Source: JAWRCU01 sp033542235 (GTDB lineage: Bacteria > Pseudomonadota > Alphaproteobacteria > Rhizobiales > Rhizobiaceae). Taken from it: a stretch of DNA of 30,174 bases. Both the position numbers and the translations under genes were made by a program. The number at the start of each line of letters is the position of its first letter. Positions within the stretch are counted from its first letter, which is position 1. This document shows positions 22,896-29,358 of the stretch, piece after piece. The stretch is taken from positions 1 through 30,174 of the forward strand of contig NZ_JAWRCU010000032.1 in assembly GCF_033542235.1 (NCBI RefSeq), read 5' to 3'. The notes under the pieces are model-generated. The model was not told the origin of the DNA and searched no databases. It was given only the letters and a program-made list of their open reading frames with translations.

Positions 22896-23570
22896 ATGGA
22901 TGATCAAGTACGACAACTAGCTGAACAGCTCTTAAAGACCGGCTTCGATCAGCTGTCAGATCGTGAACGCCGGGTGATCACCGGCGTCGCCAAGCGCACT
23001 CAGATCAGTCGTGACGCGAACCACGCCTTCGACGAAAACCTGACCGTCGGGGATCGCCTCGCCGATCGGGTTGCAACGTTCGGTGGCTCGTGGACGTTCA
23101 TCACGATCTTCCTCGGTGTCCTCGTCGCGTGGACCCTGTTCAACAGCGTCGTCGTGGCTTGGTTCGCCGTGGCATTTGACCCTTACCCTTACATCTTCCT
23201 CAACCTCATCCTTTCGATGCTGGCCGCGCCGCAAGCGCCGATCATTATGATGTCGCAGAACCGTCAGGCCGTCCGCGATCGCGTGGCAGCTGGCCTCGAC
23301 TATGAGGTCAACCTGAAGGCGGAACTCGAAATCATGGCTCTGCACGAGAAGCTGGACCAAATCCGCATTGAAGGCTGCGCGCTTCGTCATGGACGGCGAA
23401 CTTGTCATCCCCGGCCAGTCCTTCGAGACATCGCAGCTTCGCCTTCGACCGGCAGCGAGCCGGATCGCCGAACTGTCGGGCAAGTTACCGGCGCGGCTGG
23501 TCGTGTTCGATCTTTTGGCCGACGACAGCGGCTAGATCGTTGCCAAACCCTCTCGGAGCGGCTGGCATGA
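22896..23570 (+). CDS. DUF1003 membrane protein with foreign C-terminus
   Basis: Residues 1-157 are a normal DUF1003 protein: DRERRVITGVAKRTQISRDA, then two membrane helices (WTFITIFLGVLVAWTLFNSV and YIFLNLILSMLAAPQAPIIM), MMSQNRQAVRDR and LDYEVNLKAELEIMALHEKL. From about 23,367 onward the DNA is a DNA-ligase fragment read out of frame, giving an arginine-rich tail of about 65 residues. The junction replaced the native end of DUF1003. The start was put at 22,896 because family members begin MD-x-x-V; an ATG 21 bases upstream is possible. Confidence 0.8.
   Translation: MDDQVRQLAEQLLKTGFDQLSDRERRVITGVAKRTQISRDANHAFDENLTVGDRLADRVATFGGSWTFITIFLGVLVAWTLFNSVVVAWFAVAFDPYPYIFLNLILSMLAAPQAPIIMMSQNRQAVRDRVAAGLDYEVNLKAELEIMALHEKLDQIRIEGCALRHGRRTCHPRPVLRDIAASPSTGSEPDRRTVGQVTGAAGRVRSFGRRQRLDRCQTLSERLA
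23371..23535 (+). pseudogene. ATP-dependent DNA ligase (LigD/LigC-type) fragment
   Basis: In the frame beginning AAG at 23,371 the DNA encodes AARFVMDGELVIPGQSFETS, then LRPAASRIAELSGKLPARLV VFDLLADDSG and TAG. This is the DGE...PAASR...FDLL region of the nucleotidyltransferase domain of NHEJ-type ligases. The catalytic Lys motif upstream and the OB fold downstream are missing. It is fused one base out of frame behind the DUF1003 gene. Confidence 0.75.
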
Positions 23571-23627
23571 AATGCCGCAACGGCGTTATTTAAACGGCTA
23601 GTAGTCCCCACCACAAAGTATCCCAGC

Positions 23628-23918
23628 ATGGCTGATGGCGGCGACAGCTTGGAAGACATAGGACGGTGCATTCGCGACCTGCGCGAAGCGATGGGCTACG
23701 ACAAAGCGAGTCTTTTCGCTGAATTCATGGGTTGGCCGCCGCCGCAGCTCTCGAACTACGAAACCGGCCAGAAGCGACCTGAAGTCAGCATGGCCATCCA
23801 GCTATGCAGAAATACCCATGTGACGCTTAACTGGATCCATGTGACGCTTAACTGGATATATGAGGTGAACCCGCGGGCCTCCGCTGGATATTGCAAATCT
23901 TATCCAGGATCACCTTGA
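23628..23918 (+). CDS. XRE-type helix-turn-helix protein with 7-residue duplication
   Basis: A 96-residue protein with an N-terminal Xre/Cro HTH (LEDIGRCIRDLREAMGYDKA, FAEFMGWPPPQLSNYETGQK, RPEVSMAIQLC). Helix 5 normally ends TLNWIY-G. Here HVTLNWI is present twice, owing to a perfect 21-base tandem duplication at 23,816-23,857, followed by YEVNPRAS. The duplication keeps the frame. Such short stand-alone Xre proteins are common in rhizobia and act as repressors or as antitoxin-like factors; no toxin partner is seen nearby. The SD is weak. Confidence 0.75.
   Translation: MADGGDSLEDIGRCIRDLREAMGYDKASLFAEFMGWPPPQLSNYETGQKRPEVSMAIQLCRNTHVTLNWIHVTLNWIYEVNPRASAGYCKSYPGSP
23816..23857 (+). repeat. 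21-bp perfect tandem duplication in XRE gene
   Basis: CCATGTGACGCTTAACTGGAT is present at 23,816-23,836 and again at 23,837-23,857, adding seven residues to the last helix of the HTH domain. Confidence 0.95.
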
Positions 23919-24120
23919 CCGGAAGCGAGCGGCTTCGGCATAGGCCTGATAGGCATTGCGCTCCGCAGTATGCGGTTCAGCGCGTTTACCCTTGGAGCTT
24001 CGCCTGCCAAATTCTGTGGTGCGCCGGACTAACATTGTGGTCATGAGCCAAAGGGCCGTCGGCGATGCTGCGCGCCGGCGGAAAGCCGCGTTTTGTTTAG
24101 TTTGCCCTCGTCGGTCTTTG
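23919..24120. other. Gap without supported gene
   Basis: No protein-like frame or RNA gene recognised. The following 185 bases contain several hairpins and a terminator (see 24,121). Confidence 0.35.
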
Positions 24121-24305
24121 GTGACATGATCCCATTGCCGGCTTAGGCCAGCGAGCGATGAAGCGCTCGCCCGTCACAGCGGAACGCCAGTGCAGAGCTT
24201 GACAGCACCCTTTGAGGGTCCGTTCAACAGCGCCAGATGCGTTTCGCACAGCGGCAGCGCCAAATCGAAACAGGGGCGACCGGAATATCCGATCGCCTCT
24301 TTTTG
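24121..24305 (+). ncRNA. Candidate structured small RNA
   Basis: No protein frame fits this stretch, yet it contains in order: a GTGAC/GTCAC outer pair (24,121 and about 24,173) enclosing GCC/GGC and a perfect stem GCGAGCG-ATGAAG-CGCTCGC (24,151-24,170); ACCCT-TTG-AGGGT (near 24,207); and a strong intrinsic terminator at 24,275-24,305. The combination suggests a short stand-alone transcript, or the leader of the 24,373 gene with attenuation. Not matched to a known RNA family. Confidence 0.35.
24275..24305 (+). terminator. Intrinsic terminator
   Basis: GGCGACCGGA-ATA-TCCGATCGCC forms a ten-pair stem with one C-A mismatch, followed by TCTTTTTG. It lies 68 bases upstream of the ATG at 24,373 with no coding gene directly before it. 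Confidence 0.8.
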
Positions 24306-24372
24306 TTCCAGCCTTCGGGCACTGTTGCGCGTCCTTGCCATGTCTCCCGATCTGTTATTGAAGGGAATAGTC

Positions 24373-24672
24373 ATGGAAATGCCTATTGCGGTCATTGTGC
24401 AGGTGATTGCGGGTATTCTCGGTGGCCAAGCAATAGGTACGGCATTCCAGCAGGAGGCGATGAGCCAATTGCCGAAGATCATTAGCGGTGCGGTGGGCGG
24501 CGTTGCCGGTGGATCGTTTCTCGGCAGTCTTTTCGGCGGCGCGGCTGGCGCTGATCCGGCTGCGGGCGGCGCCCTCGGCGGCATTCTGGGCAATATCATC
24601 GGCGGTGCTGGCGGCGGCGCGATCTTGACGGCCATCGCCGCCGCAGTGATGAACGCAATGCGCAATAGGTGA
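24373..24672 (+). CDS. Glycine-zipper membrane protein
   Basis: A 99-residue hydrophobic, glycine/alanine-rich protein (MEMPIAVIVQVIAGILGGQA; AVGGVAGGSFLGSLFGGAAG; LGNIIGGAGGGAILTAIAAA). The repeated G-x-x-x-G pattern and small residues are typical of glycine-zipper membrane proteins seen in rhizobia. The start at 24,373 follows AAGGGAA; upstream in-frame sequence runs through the terminator and was rejected. Function unknown, possibly envelope-related. Confidence 0.75.
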   Translation: MEMPIAVIVQVIAGILGGQAIGTAFQQEAMSQLPKIISGAVGGVAGGSFLGSLFGGAAGADPAAGGALGGILGNIIGGAGGGAILTAIAAAVMNAMRNR

Positions 24673-24756
24673 CTTCGCGACTAAGACGCTTGGTTCAAGA
24701 ACGAAATCGCAGCACCGAGTTTGCGGAGCGACCAGCCGTGGGATCGCCGGATATAT

Positions 24757-24966
24757 CGGGTTCGAGGGGGATATCTACCCAATGCCTTCCGAAACCTTTG
24801 ACGACGTCGCCGACCATCTTCCCCGTTTCCTTGCAGAAGTCTACAACAAATGCAGGCTCCATTCGGCGCTCGGATATCTGAGCCTGCAGCAGTCCGAGGA
24901 TCGCCATATCCGGCAGACTGGCAAAGCCGCGGTTTGATCAATGTCCACCCTCGGAGGCGCATTCTA
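24757..24966 (+). pseudogene. IS3-family transposase (OrfB) 3' end
   Basis: The frame reads YPMPSETFDDVADHLPRFLA EVYNKCRLHSALGYLSLQQS EDRH and stops after QTGKAAV at 24,939. This is the C-terminus of IS3-family OrfB integrases (R-LHSALGY-SP-EFE). The catalytic DDE residues are absent. TGTCCACCC TCGGAGGCGCATTCTA after the stop probably is the element's right end, which abuts the stop codon of the minus-strand gene at 24,964. Confidence 0.75.
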
Positions 24967-25137
24967 GATCAGAGGGTATGATCCAGCCGCACCGGAAGAG
25001 TCCGCGCCTCTCTTTACCGCAAGCTCATCTGCAATGGCCTGCCTGAGGTCGCCCACCACCTCTTCAAGCTCCTGGATTGGCACTCCGTATTTTCTAGCTG
25101 CTGTGACGCAGCGCCTCACGAGACCTGTCAAAGTCAT
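24964..25137 (-). CDS. Small hypothetical protein next to IS3 end
   Basis: A 57-residue protein: MTLTGLVRRCVTAARKYGVP then IQELEEVVGDLRQAIADELA and a short polar tail. The helical pattern with a heptad register is protein-like. The ribosome site is poor. Its stop lies exactly at the inferred IS3 boundary, so the native C-terminus may have been replaced by the insertion. Family not recognised. Confidence 0.4.
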   Translation of the reverse strand: MTLTGLVRRCVTAARKYGVPIQELEEVVGDLRQAIADELAVKRGADSSGAAGSYPLI

Positions 25138-25150
25138 CCGCGGGCTTAAG

Positions 25151-25557
25151 GCTCGCTCAACTATGTTGGCCTGAAATCACTCATCGAGGAATTCCTCAGC
25201 ACGTATCGACATTGCCCTAATCCAGCCTGGGCCGGCGGCAAGGTTCTAGGCATCGACTACAGCCAGGATCGCGTTGACGGCGTCCGCGGCGATCCAGTTG
25301 CAGCGAAGCTTCGCGCCATGCATGAGCTGAGGCGCTGCCGCGAGCTCATCGGCCGGCGGGGGGTCGAAACCCTTGAGGCTTTATGCGGAGCAGGCAAGGC
25401 GCTCACGCATATTCACGTCCCGAGCCTAGCCAAGAAATGGCAGCCAGATCTACAACGTCAAGAAGCGCCATCGATGATCGCGCTCTTCATTGCCAGCTCG
25501 GCCGAGGCTTCGACCATCATGTTTCCTCGACCAGTCGGCGCGGCGCCTCGTAGGTAA
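25151..25557 (+). pseudogene. Hypothetical protein remnant without start
   Basis: The open frame from 25,151 reads GSLNYVGLKSLIEEFLSTYR, GGKVLGIDYSQDRVDGVRGD, PVAAKLRAMHELRRCRELIG and RRGVETLEALCGAGK. This looks like a genuine domain seen in phage-like or island genes of rhizobia, but I cannot name it. No ATG/GTG/TTG with an SD precedes it; the only ATG (25,318) would cut the domain. The last 45 residues are not protein-like. Probably a 5'-truncated, 3'-frameshifted relic. Confidence 0.45.
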
Positions 25558-25707
25558 TTGTTCCGAAACACCGCTTCGGCGTTTCGTCTCCCAGGCTAAG
25601 GCACCGAGGAACACGTCGCTGATTGTTGAGTTGAAGTGTTGGTCGGCGCAAGTCCGCCGAGCGTCCTCTGGTCCAGGTGCTGGGCATCTCGTTTCTTCGC
25701 AGGCTCC

Positions 25708-25733
25708 GGAACTTTTCGGCTGCCGTGCATGTT
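25708..25733 (+). promoter_or_regulatory. EcfG-like promoter candidate for csbD
   Basis: GGAAC at 25,708-25,712, 17 bases, then TGTT at 25,730-25,733; the csbD ATG follows 27 bases later. Three of the four -10 bases match the consensus. A second, weaker GGAAC-N16-AGTT lies at 25,608-25,632. Confidence 0.5.
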
Positions 25734-25759
25734 GTCCTTCACCAATGATGGAGACAACC

Positions 25760-25942
25760 ATGCACAAGGATGAAGTGAAGGGCTCTGCCAAGAAGCTGCG
25801 CGGCGACGCCAAGGACAAGGTCGGCAAAGCGACCGGAGACGATAATCTTCGCGCCGCGGGCAAGGCCGACAAGGCTGAAGGCAGCATTCAAAAGGGCGTC
25901 GGCAAGGTCAAAGACAAGGTCCGGGACGCTCTAAAGGATTGA
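25760..25942 (+). CDS. CsbD family stress protein (second copy)
   Basis: A 60-residue lysine-rich protein (MHKDEVKGSAKKLRGDAKDK; KATGDDNLRAAGKADKAEGS; KGVGKVKDKVRDALKD) of the CsbD family, with the typical K-x-x-G-x-A-K helical repeats. It has GGAGACAACC as ribosome site and an EcfG-like promoter just upstream, which fits general stress induction. A DUF3606 frame overlaps its 3' end and may be co-transcribed. Confidence 0.92.
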   Translation: MHKDEVKGSAKKLRGDAKDKVGKATGDDNLRAAGKADKAEGSIQKGVGKVKDKVRDALKD

Positions 25943-26108
25943 TGGCGACGGGTGCGACCGTGACAGGGTCGCACCCGGTGACGATTATGAAGTAGACCAT
26001 CTAATCAGGAAAACGGGAGTCAGCCGGGCCGAGGCCATAGGGCTGATCCATCAATTCGGCAACGACCGCAAGACGCTGGAGAAGGAAGCGAAGAAGCTGC
26101 ATCGATGA
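25935..26108 (+). pseudogene. DUF3606 frame lacking a start codon
   Basis: From 25,956 the DNA encodes DRDRVAPGDDYEVDHLIRKT then GVSRAEAIGLIHQFGNDRKT LEKEAKKLHR, a clear DUF3606 domain. The frame is open only back to a TAA at 25,932-25,934, inside csbD, and contains no ATG, GTG or TTG in this interval. The expected M-x-D-x-K-K-T segment is missing. Its stop overlaps the next ATG (ATGA), so it could still act in coupling if translated from a rare start such as ATT. A 10-bp stem lies inside its coding region (25,950-25,976). Confidence 0.65.
25950..25976 (+). other. Perfect 10-bp hairpin without T run
   Basis: GGGTGCGACC and GGTCGCACCC flank a 7-base loop, 7 bases after the csbD stop. The position suits a 3' stabiliser or factor-assisted terminator for csbD, yet the same bases encode the DRDRV start of the DUF3606 frame. 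Confidence 0.6.
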
Positions 26109-26446
26109 CGGATACCAAAGCGCAGATTGCGTTCGAACTCGTCAATGCCCTGCGGCGGCTGGGCGCGAAGCAAGACTTGCTAGAGCCCCTCGGCAGCTAT
26201 CACGACACGATGGAAGATGAAGGCGTCATGCGTCGCCTGTGGAAGCGCAACGAGGCACTGGGTCTGGGCGGCGATCGCCTGGGCACTCCTGATGTAGAAG
26301 GCGGCATCCAGCAGGAGATCATGATCGCAGCGCGGGGCCTCGATGCGCCAACCGAGTTGTTGCGCATCATCGACAGCTGGGGCGGCGGCCAGGCGGACGA
26401 AGAGGTTTTGCGGCTGCTGCGGAAATGGAACCAGCGGGAGCGCTGA
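26105..26446 (+). CDS. Hypothetical protein with two internal repeats
   Basis: A 113-residue protein made of two related helical units: residues about 8-51 (FELVNALRRLGAKQDLLEPL, EDEGVMRRLWKRNEA) and about 68-111 (EIMIAARGLDAPTELLRIID, ADEEVLRLLRKWNQRE). Each has LL-x-x-I/L-x-S-W/Y, an acidic turn and LR/LW-x-x-N. The 15,761 protein carries one copy. The ATG overlaps the stop of the DUF3606 frame, indicating coupling. Function unknown. Confidence 0.7.
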   Translation: MTDTKAQIAFELVNALRRLGAKQDLLEPLGSYHDTMEDEGVMRRLWKRNEALGLGGDRLGTPDVEGGIQQEIMIAARGLDAPTELLRIIDSWGGGQADEEVLRLLRKWNQRER

Positions 26447-26630
26447 AGCCAAATGATACGGCACGAAAATAAAACACACTCGCCATGAACTTAACGGTAT
26501 AATGCCCAAAGATGTGCGACTTTGTGAGGACAGATTCCTGCAACCGAAAAGATTATTTGCAACGCGCATCGAAGTCAAAATTTTAAAGAAATCGGAGCTC
26601 AATTTTTTAAAAACTCAAAGGAGTACTTCA

Positions 26631-26894
26631 TTGATTAAGAATAATTCAACAACGGCGACCGCAGGGCAAGCTCGGTTTGCAGAGAGGCAGAAAAGAGCCG
26701 CTGACCGAATGCAGGCGACCGCCGAGTACGTGTCCGAGGCAAAGGTAAGGGCTGCAAAGACAGCCAGGTTGCGAGAAATGCGGCTTGCCAATGAAGAAGC
26801 CCAACGCACGGCCGAGGCTTTGAAACCTGTAGAGACAAAGACGAAGCGTGTAGCGCGAAGCGCCAAAGCCAAGACGGTCGCCTCCAGCGGATAG
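26631..26894 (+). CDS. Basic helical hypothetical protein, TTG start
   Basis: An 87-residue, lysine/arginine/alanine-rich protein (IKNNSTTATAGQARFAERQK; RMQATAEYVSEAKVRAAKTA; RLREMRLANEEAQRTAEALK). It is predicted to be a long helix with a basic tail and might bind nucleic acid. The TTG at 26,631 follows AAAGGAG at ideal distance; frames further upstream run through an AT-rich leader (26,460-26,630) unlike coding DNA. That leader is the most AT-rich stretch of the window. Family not recognised. Confidence 0.65.
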   Translation: MIKNNSTTATAGQARFAERQKRAADRMQATAEYVSEAKVRAAKTARLREMRLANEEAQRTAEALKPVETKTKRVARSAKAKTVASSG

Positions 26895-26997
26895 TCCGGA
26901 GAGTCCCGTTGGTGAGATCAACTTCGGAACGATCAAGCCTCAGCACTTCGCCCGATTGCAGATCCGAGTTCGCCAACAATCCAATGATGGTCGGTTT
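26889..26997 (-). pseudogene. Tyrosine recombinase (integrase) fragment
   Basis: The minus frame includes SDLQSGEVLRLDRSEVDLTN GTL. This resembles the GLR-x-x-E-x-L-x-L-x-x-x-D-V-D-L-x-x-G-x-L segment of phage-type integrases, where the catalytic Arg sits in GLR. Here that Arg is Gln (DLQSGE), and nothing else of the enzyme remains. It marks past mobile-element activity. Confidence 0.5.
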
Positions 26998-27081
26998 GTC
27001 GAGGTCATCGACGGCCTGGACGCCGCTGTCGCTCTCCGCGGCAAACTCCGATATGCTTGCCAAAAGGCGTTGGAGCCGTAG

Positions 27082-27330
27082 ATGCATTTTCTCGTCGTCC
27101 GGGTGAACACACGATCTGACACGGGATTTTGGGTACAGGCCGGCGATGCCCATGAAGCGAGGCTACTGGTGTCGCTCAATGTTCCTGGAATGGAGAATGC
27201 TGTCAGCCAGATATTCGCGAGCTGCGAACGGGATGACAGCTGTTCGCCGGGATATGGCACGATAACCGGCGGTGCCGGTCAGTCCTATACCATTACAAGG
27301 CGGCGACCCAAGAAGCCTCACCGGACCTAA
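27082..27330 (+). CDS. Small hypothetical protein
   Basis: An 82-residue protein (MHFLVVRVNTRSDTGFWVQA then GDAHEARLLVSLNVPGMENA and a polar basic tail). The strand-helix start followed by an A-x-x-A-R-x-L-V helix recurs in small rhizobial proteins I have seen but cannot name. The ATG follows TTGGAGCC. Confidence 0.6.
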   Translation: MHFLVVRVNTRSDTGFWVQAGDAHEARLLVSLNVPGMENAVSQIFASCERDDSCSPGYGTITGGAGQSYTITRRRPKKPHRT

Positions 27331-27378
27331 GGGCACAATGCAGCCCTTCGGGAGGATAGCGTGCTTCCGACGATTCAA

Positions 27379-27461
27379 GCCGGAATGTGTTCCGGCCGAC
27401 GCGAAAACTTAACCGGGCGAGCAAGCCAGGAAGCCGACCGCTCGCGGCCCTTTTAAAGGGC
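27379..27461 (+). other. Cluster of inverted repeats
   Basis: Three stems follow one another: GCCGGAA-TGTG-TTCCGGC (27,379-27,396), GCGAGC...GCTCGC (about 27,417-27,445) and GCCCTTT-T-AAAGGGC (27,447-27,461). None has a T run. They precede the two-hairpin leader at 27,505, so the whole 27,379-27,579 stretch may be one structured RNA. Confidence 0.5.
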
Positions 27462-27504
27462 AGGGGGTTGCTCAACGGGCAACAGGCGCTAATTGTCTTG
27501 CGAT

Positions 27505-27579
27505 CGGACGCAATGCGCGTTGGCGCGTCCGGCTGAGAGATGTGATGTGCTCCCGCCGCAACAGCCCGGAGCACACCTC
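27505..27579 (+). promoter_or_regulatory. Two-hairpin leader hiding the SD (copy 2)
   Basis: Hairpin I pairs CGGACGC (27,505-27,511) with GCGTCCG (27,525-27,531). The linker GGCTGAGAGATG follows. Hairpin II pairs TGTGCTCC (27,546-27,553) with GGAGCACA (27,568-27,575) around a 14-base loop. The GGAG in the 3' arm is the ribosome site of the ATG at 27,580, four bases beyond the stem. Compared with copy 1, an A-U replaces a G-U pair in hairpin I and a U-A replaces C-G in hairpin II, preserving both stems. Confidence 0.65.
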
Positions 27580-27750
27580 ATGTTCTCGATTGCCCCCGAT
27601 TCACTCGACTTGTTTGAGCGTGCGCATGACGCGATTGAAACCGCGAAGCGTCTGAAGGAAGAGCGGCGTTTGCTGATTGAGCGTTGGTCTAGTCGTCGCG
27701 GGGAACCTATAAAAGATCAACCCGAGCGGCAGGCGTCTTCAAAGGGTTGA
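27580..27750 (+). CDS. Small coiled-coil protein under structured leader
   Basis: A 56-residue protein: MFSIAPDSLDLFERAHDAIE then TAKRLKEERRLLIERWSSRR and a polar tail. The AIE-x-A-K-x-L-K/R-x-ERR-x-L-x-x-x-W core is shared with the frameshifted gene at 1,911. The start is defined by the GGAG in the leader hairpin. No known family; its translation is probably controlled by unfolding of the leader (heat, a ligand or a small RNA). Confidence 0.7.
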   Translation: MFSIAPDSLDLFERAHDAIETAKRLKEERRLLIERWSSRRGEPIKDQPERQASSKG

Positions 27751-27948
27751 AATTCAAACTGATCCACTATTCTCATGCGCCTTGATCGGAACGCAATTGA
27801 GGCGTAGGCAAAGCTAGTCGTTGGTTTGGCCGATCTTGGCTTCTCGCGGTGTCAGAGACTTCGACCCGCCACTTTTTCCAGATTTGCGATGATAGAAGCG
27901 TGCGCGGCCGACGCCGTGCGCGTAACTCATCTTTCAATTGGATATGTG

Positions 27949-28155
27949 ATGGTTACCGGATCGGTTAAGTTCTACAACGGCACGAAAGGTTTCGGCTTCA
28001 TTCGGCCGATGGACGGAAGCGCAGACGTTTTCGTCCATGTCAGTGCGCTGGAGCGCGCGGGGCTCAACAGCCTCGTCGAAGGCCAGCAGGTTGAGTTCGA
28101 TCTCGAGCGCGACCAGAAGGGTCGCAGCGCCGTGGGCAAACTTCGCCTGCTTTGA
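27949..28155 (+). CDS. Cold-shock domain protein
   Basis: A 68-residue CspA-type protein (MVTGSVKFYNGTKGFGFIRP; DVFVHVSALERAGLNSLVEG; VEFDLERDQKGRSAVGKLRL). Both RNA-binding motifs are present: RNP1 as KGFGFI and RNP2 as VFVHVS. It binds single-stranded nucleic acid and acts as an RNA chaperone. The start is at the ATG before VTGSVKF; a GTG one codon earlier and a long unprotein-like upstream frame were rejected. The SD is weak. Confidence 0.95.
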   Translation: MVTGSVKFYNGTKGFGFIRPMDGSADVFVHVSALERAGLNSLVEGQQVEFDLERDQKGRSAVGKLRLL

Positions 28156-28279
28156 TCCGGCTCACCTGCGGCGCTGACCACGAATGTGCTGGCAGGTCGC
28201 ATTTCACCGGAGTTTAAGCGATTAGCGAAATCGGGAAGCGAGACGAACCTGCTCCCCACTTTCTTGCGAAAGAACGGAT

Positions 28280-28570
28280 GTGCTCACACGTACACGACGC
28301 TTCATCGCTCACTTCTCTGCACCGTTCAGGCTGGCAGGTGTAGAAGGGCTGCAACCTGCGGGAGCCTATGCTCTGGACCAGAAGGAAGAACTGTTCCCAG
28401 GCCATTTTCGCGTTGCCTATCGGCGCGTAGGAATGTTCATGCACCTCCCCGCCACCTCTGCGGGCCATTGGACAATTCACCTTGTTCCAGTTGAAGCCTC
28501 GGAAATCGAGTCTGCGATTCTGCAGGATCTCGAGCAGCGCGACGACATCGACGGAACACATGGTCGCTGA
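28280..28570 (+). CDS. Small hypothetical protein, paralogue of 20,879
   Basis: A 96-residue protein: HFSAPFRLAGVEGLQPAGAY, a EELFPG turn, YRRVGMFMHLPATSAGHWTI and ASEIESAILQDLEQRD. It matches the 20,879 protein in the F-x-L-x-G, PAG-Y, EE, RRV and HLPA positions and the final acidic helix. The start is GTG at 28,280 with a weak SD (an out-of-frame ATG overlaps it). Function unknown. Confidence 0.75.
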   Translation: MLTRTRRFIAHFSAPFRLAGVEGLQPAGAYALDQKEELFPGHFRVAYRRVGMFMHLPATSAGHWTIHLVPVEASEIESAILQDLEQRDDIDGTHGR

Positions 28571-28634
28571 CCGGCGACGGGTACACCGACATGGCCAAAA
28601 TTGAGCGGGTCTCTCCGCAATATGAGGATGAAGC

Positions 28635-28892
28635 ATGCAGGTTTTGGTAAGAGACAACAATGTCGAACAAGCCCTCAGGGTGCTGAAGAAAAAGCTCCAG
28701 CGCGAGGGCCTGTTCCGGGAGATGAAAGCACGGCGCGCCTACGAAAAGCCGTCCGAGAAACGAAACAGGGAAAAGGCCGAAGCCGTGCGGCGTTCTCGAA
28801 AGCTCGCGCGCAAGCAGGCGCAACGGGACGGGCTGCTGCCTGCGCCGAAAAAGAGAGTGCCTCTAACGAGGCCTTCGCGTCCACCAGCGTGA
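28635..28892 (+). CDS. rpsU: 30S ribosomal protein S21
   Basis: An 85-residue S21 protein: MQVLVRDNNVEQALRVLKKK LQREGLFREM and EKPSEKRNREKAEAVRRSRK LARKQ are the S21 core. It carries the longer basic C-terminal tail usual in Rhizobiales. It binds the 30S subunit near the anti-SD end of 16S rRNA. The ATG follows GGATGAAGC. Rhizobia often have several rpsU copies; this one sits among stress genes behind a cold-shock gene. Confidence 0.95.
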   Translation: MQVLVRDNNVEQALRVLKKKLQREGLFREMKARRAYEKPSEKRNREKAEAVRRSRKLARKQAQRDGLLPAPKKRVPLTRPSRPPA

Positions 28893-28948
28893 TCTATGTG
28901 CCGTTATTTGCGGCAGATTCTGTAAGGCGTACGGGAAGGATGAGGACC

Positions 28949-29125
28949 ATGTTCAACTTTTGGAAAAAGCACCGGTCGGCCAAGTCGCTTCCCGTGCCGG
29001 CACAGCCATATGCGACCAGGCCCCGAATTTCGCCCGAAGCAGCAGCTGCAAAGCGCAGAGCAGCTGACACAGACGGGACACTTCGGCGAATGCGTCAGAC
29101 GGTGGAAGACAACAGACTGCTTTGA
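28949..29125 (+). CDS. Small basic hypothetical protein
   Basis: A 58-residue protein (MFNFWKKHRSAKSLPVPAQP; RISPEAAAAKRRAADTDGTL RRMRQT). It has a good ribosome site (GGATGAGGACC) 57 bases after rpsU, so it may be co-transcribed. It has a short aromatic-basic N-terminus and one predicted helix. Family not recognised. Confidence 0.6.
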   Translation: MFNFWKKHRSAKSLPVPAQPYATRPRISPEAAAAKRRAADTDGTLRRMRQTVEDNRLL

Positions 29126-29358
29126 CGGCCCTTCCATGCGTGGAATTGCTGTAAGGCTCCCATCAAGGAGAAGGTCAGCTGGGCTGGCAGACACTGCAAT
29201 GCGAAGGCGGCTTCGGCCTCTGCGAACTCCACGAAATCATTTGATGGAACCCGACTGCCAAATAGGCGATTGACATTCGTCACTGCTCACCGACACATAG
29301 GGCCGCAGACGACGGGGTGAGATGTGCGCCCCCGCCCGATCTTTGAAAGAGCAGCGTC

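Noticed and set aside
24190..24372. Long N-terminal extension of the glycine-zipper protein
   Set aside because: It would be translated through a strong terminator and several stems; the ATG at 24,373 has a good SD.
25450..25887. Minus-strand open frame across csbD
   Set aside because: It is the shadow of the csbD gene; the plus strand has SD, promoter motif and family match.
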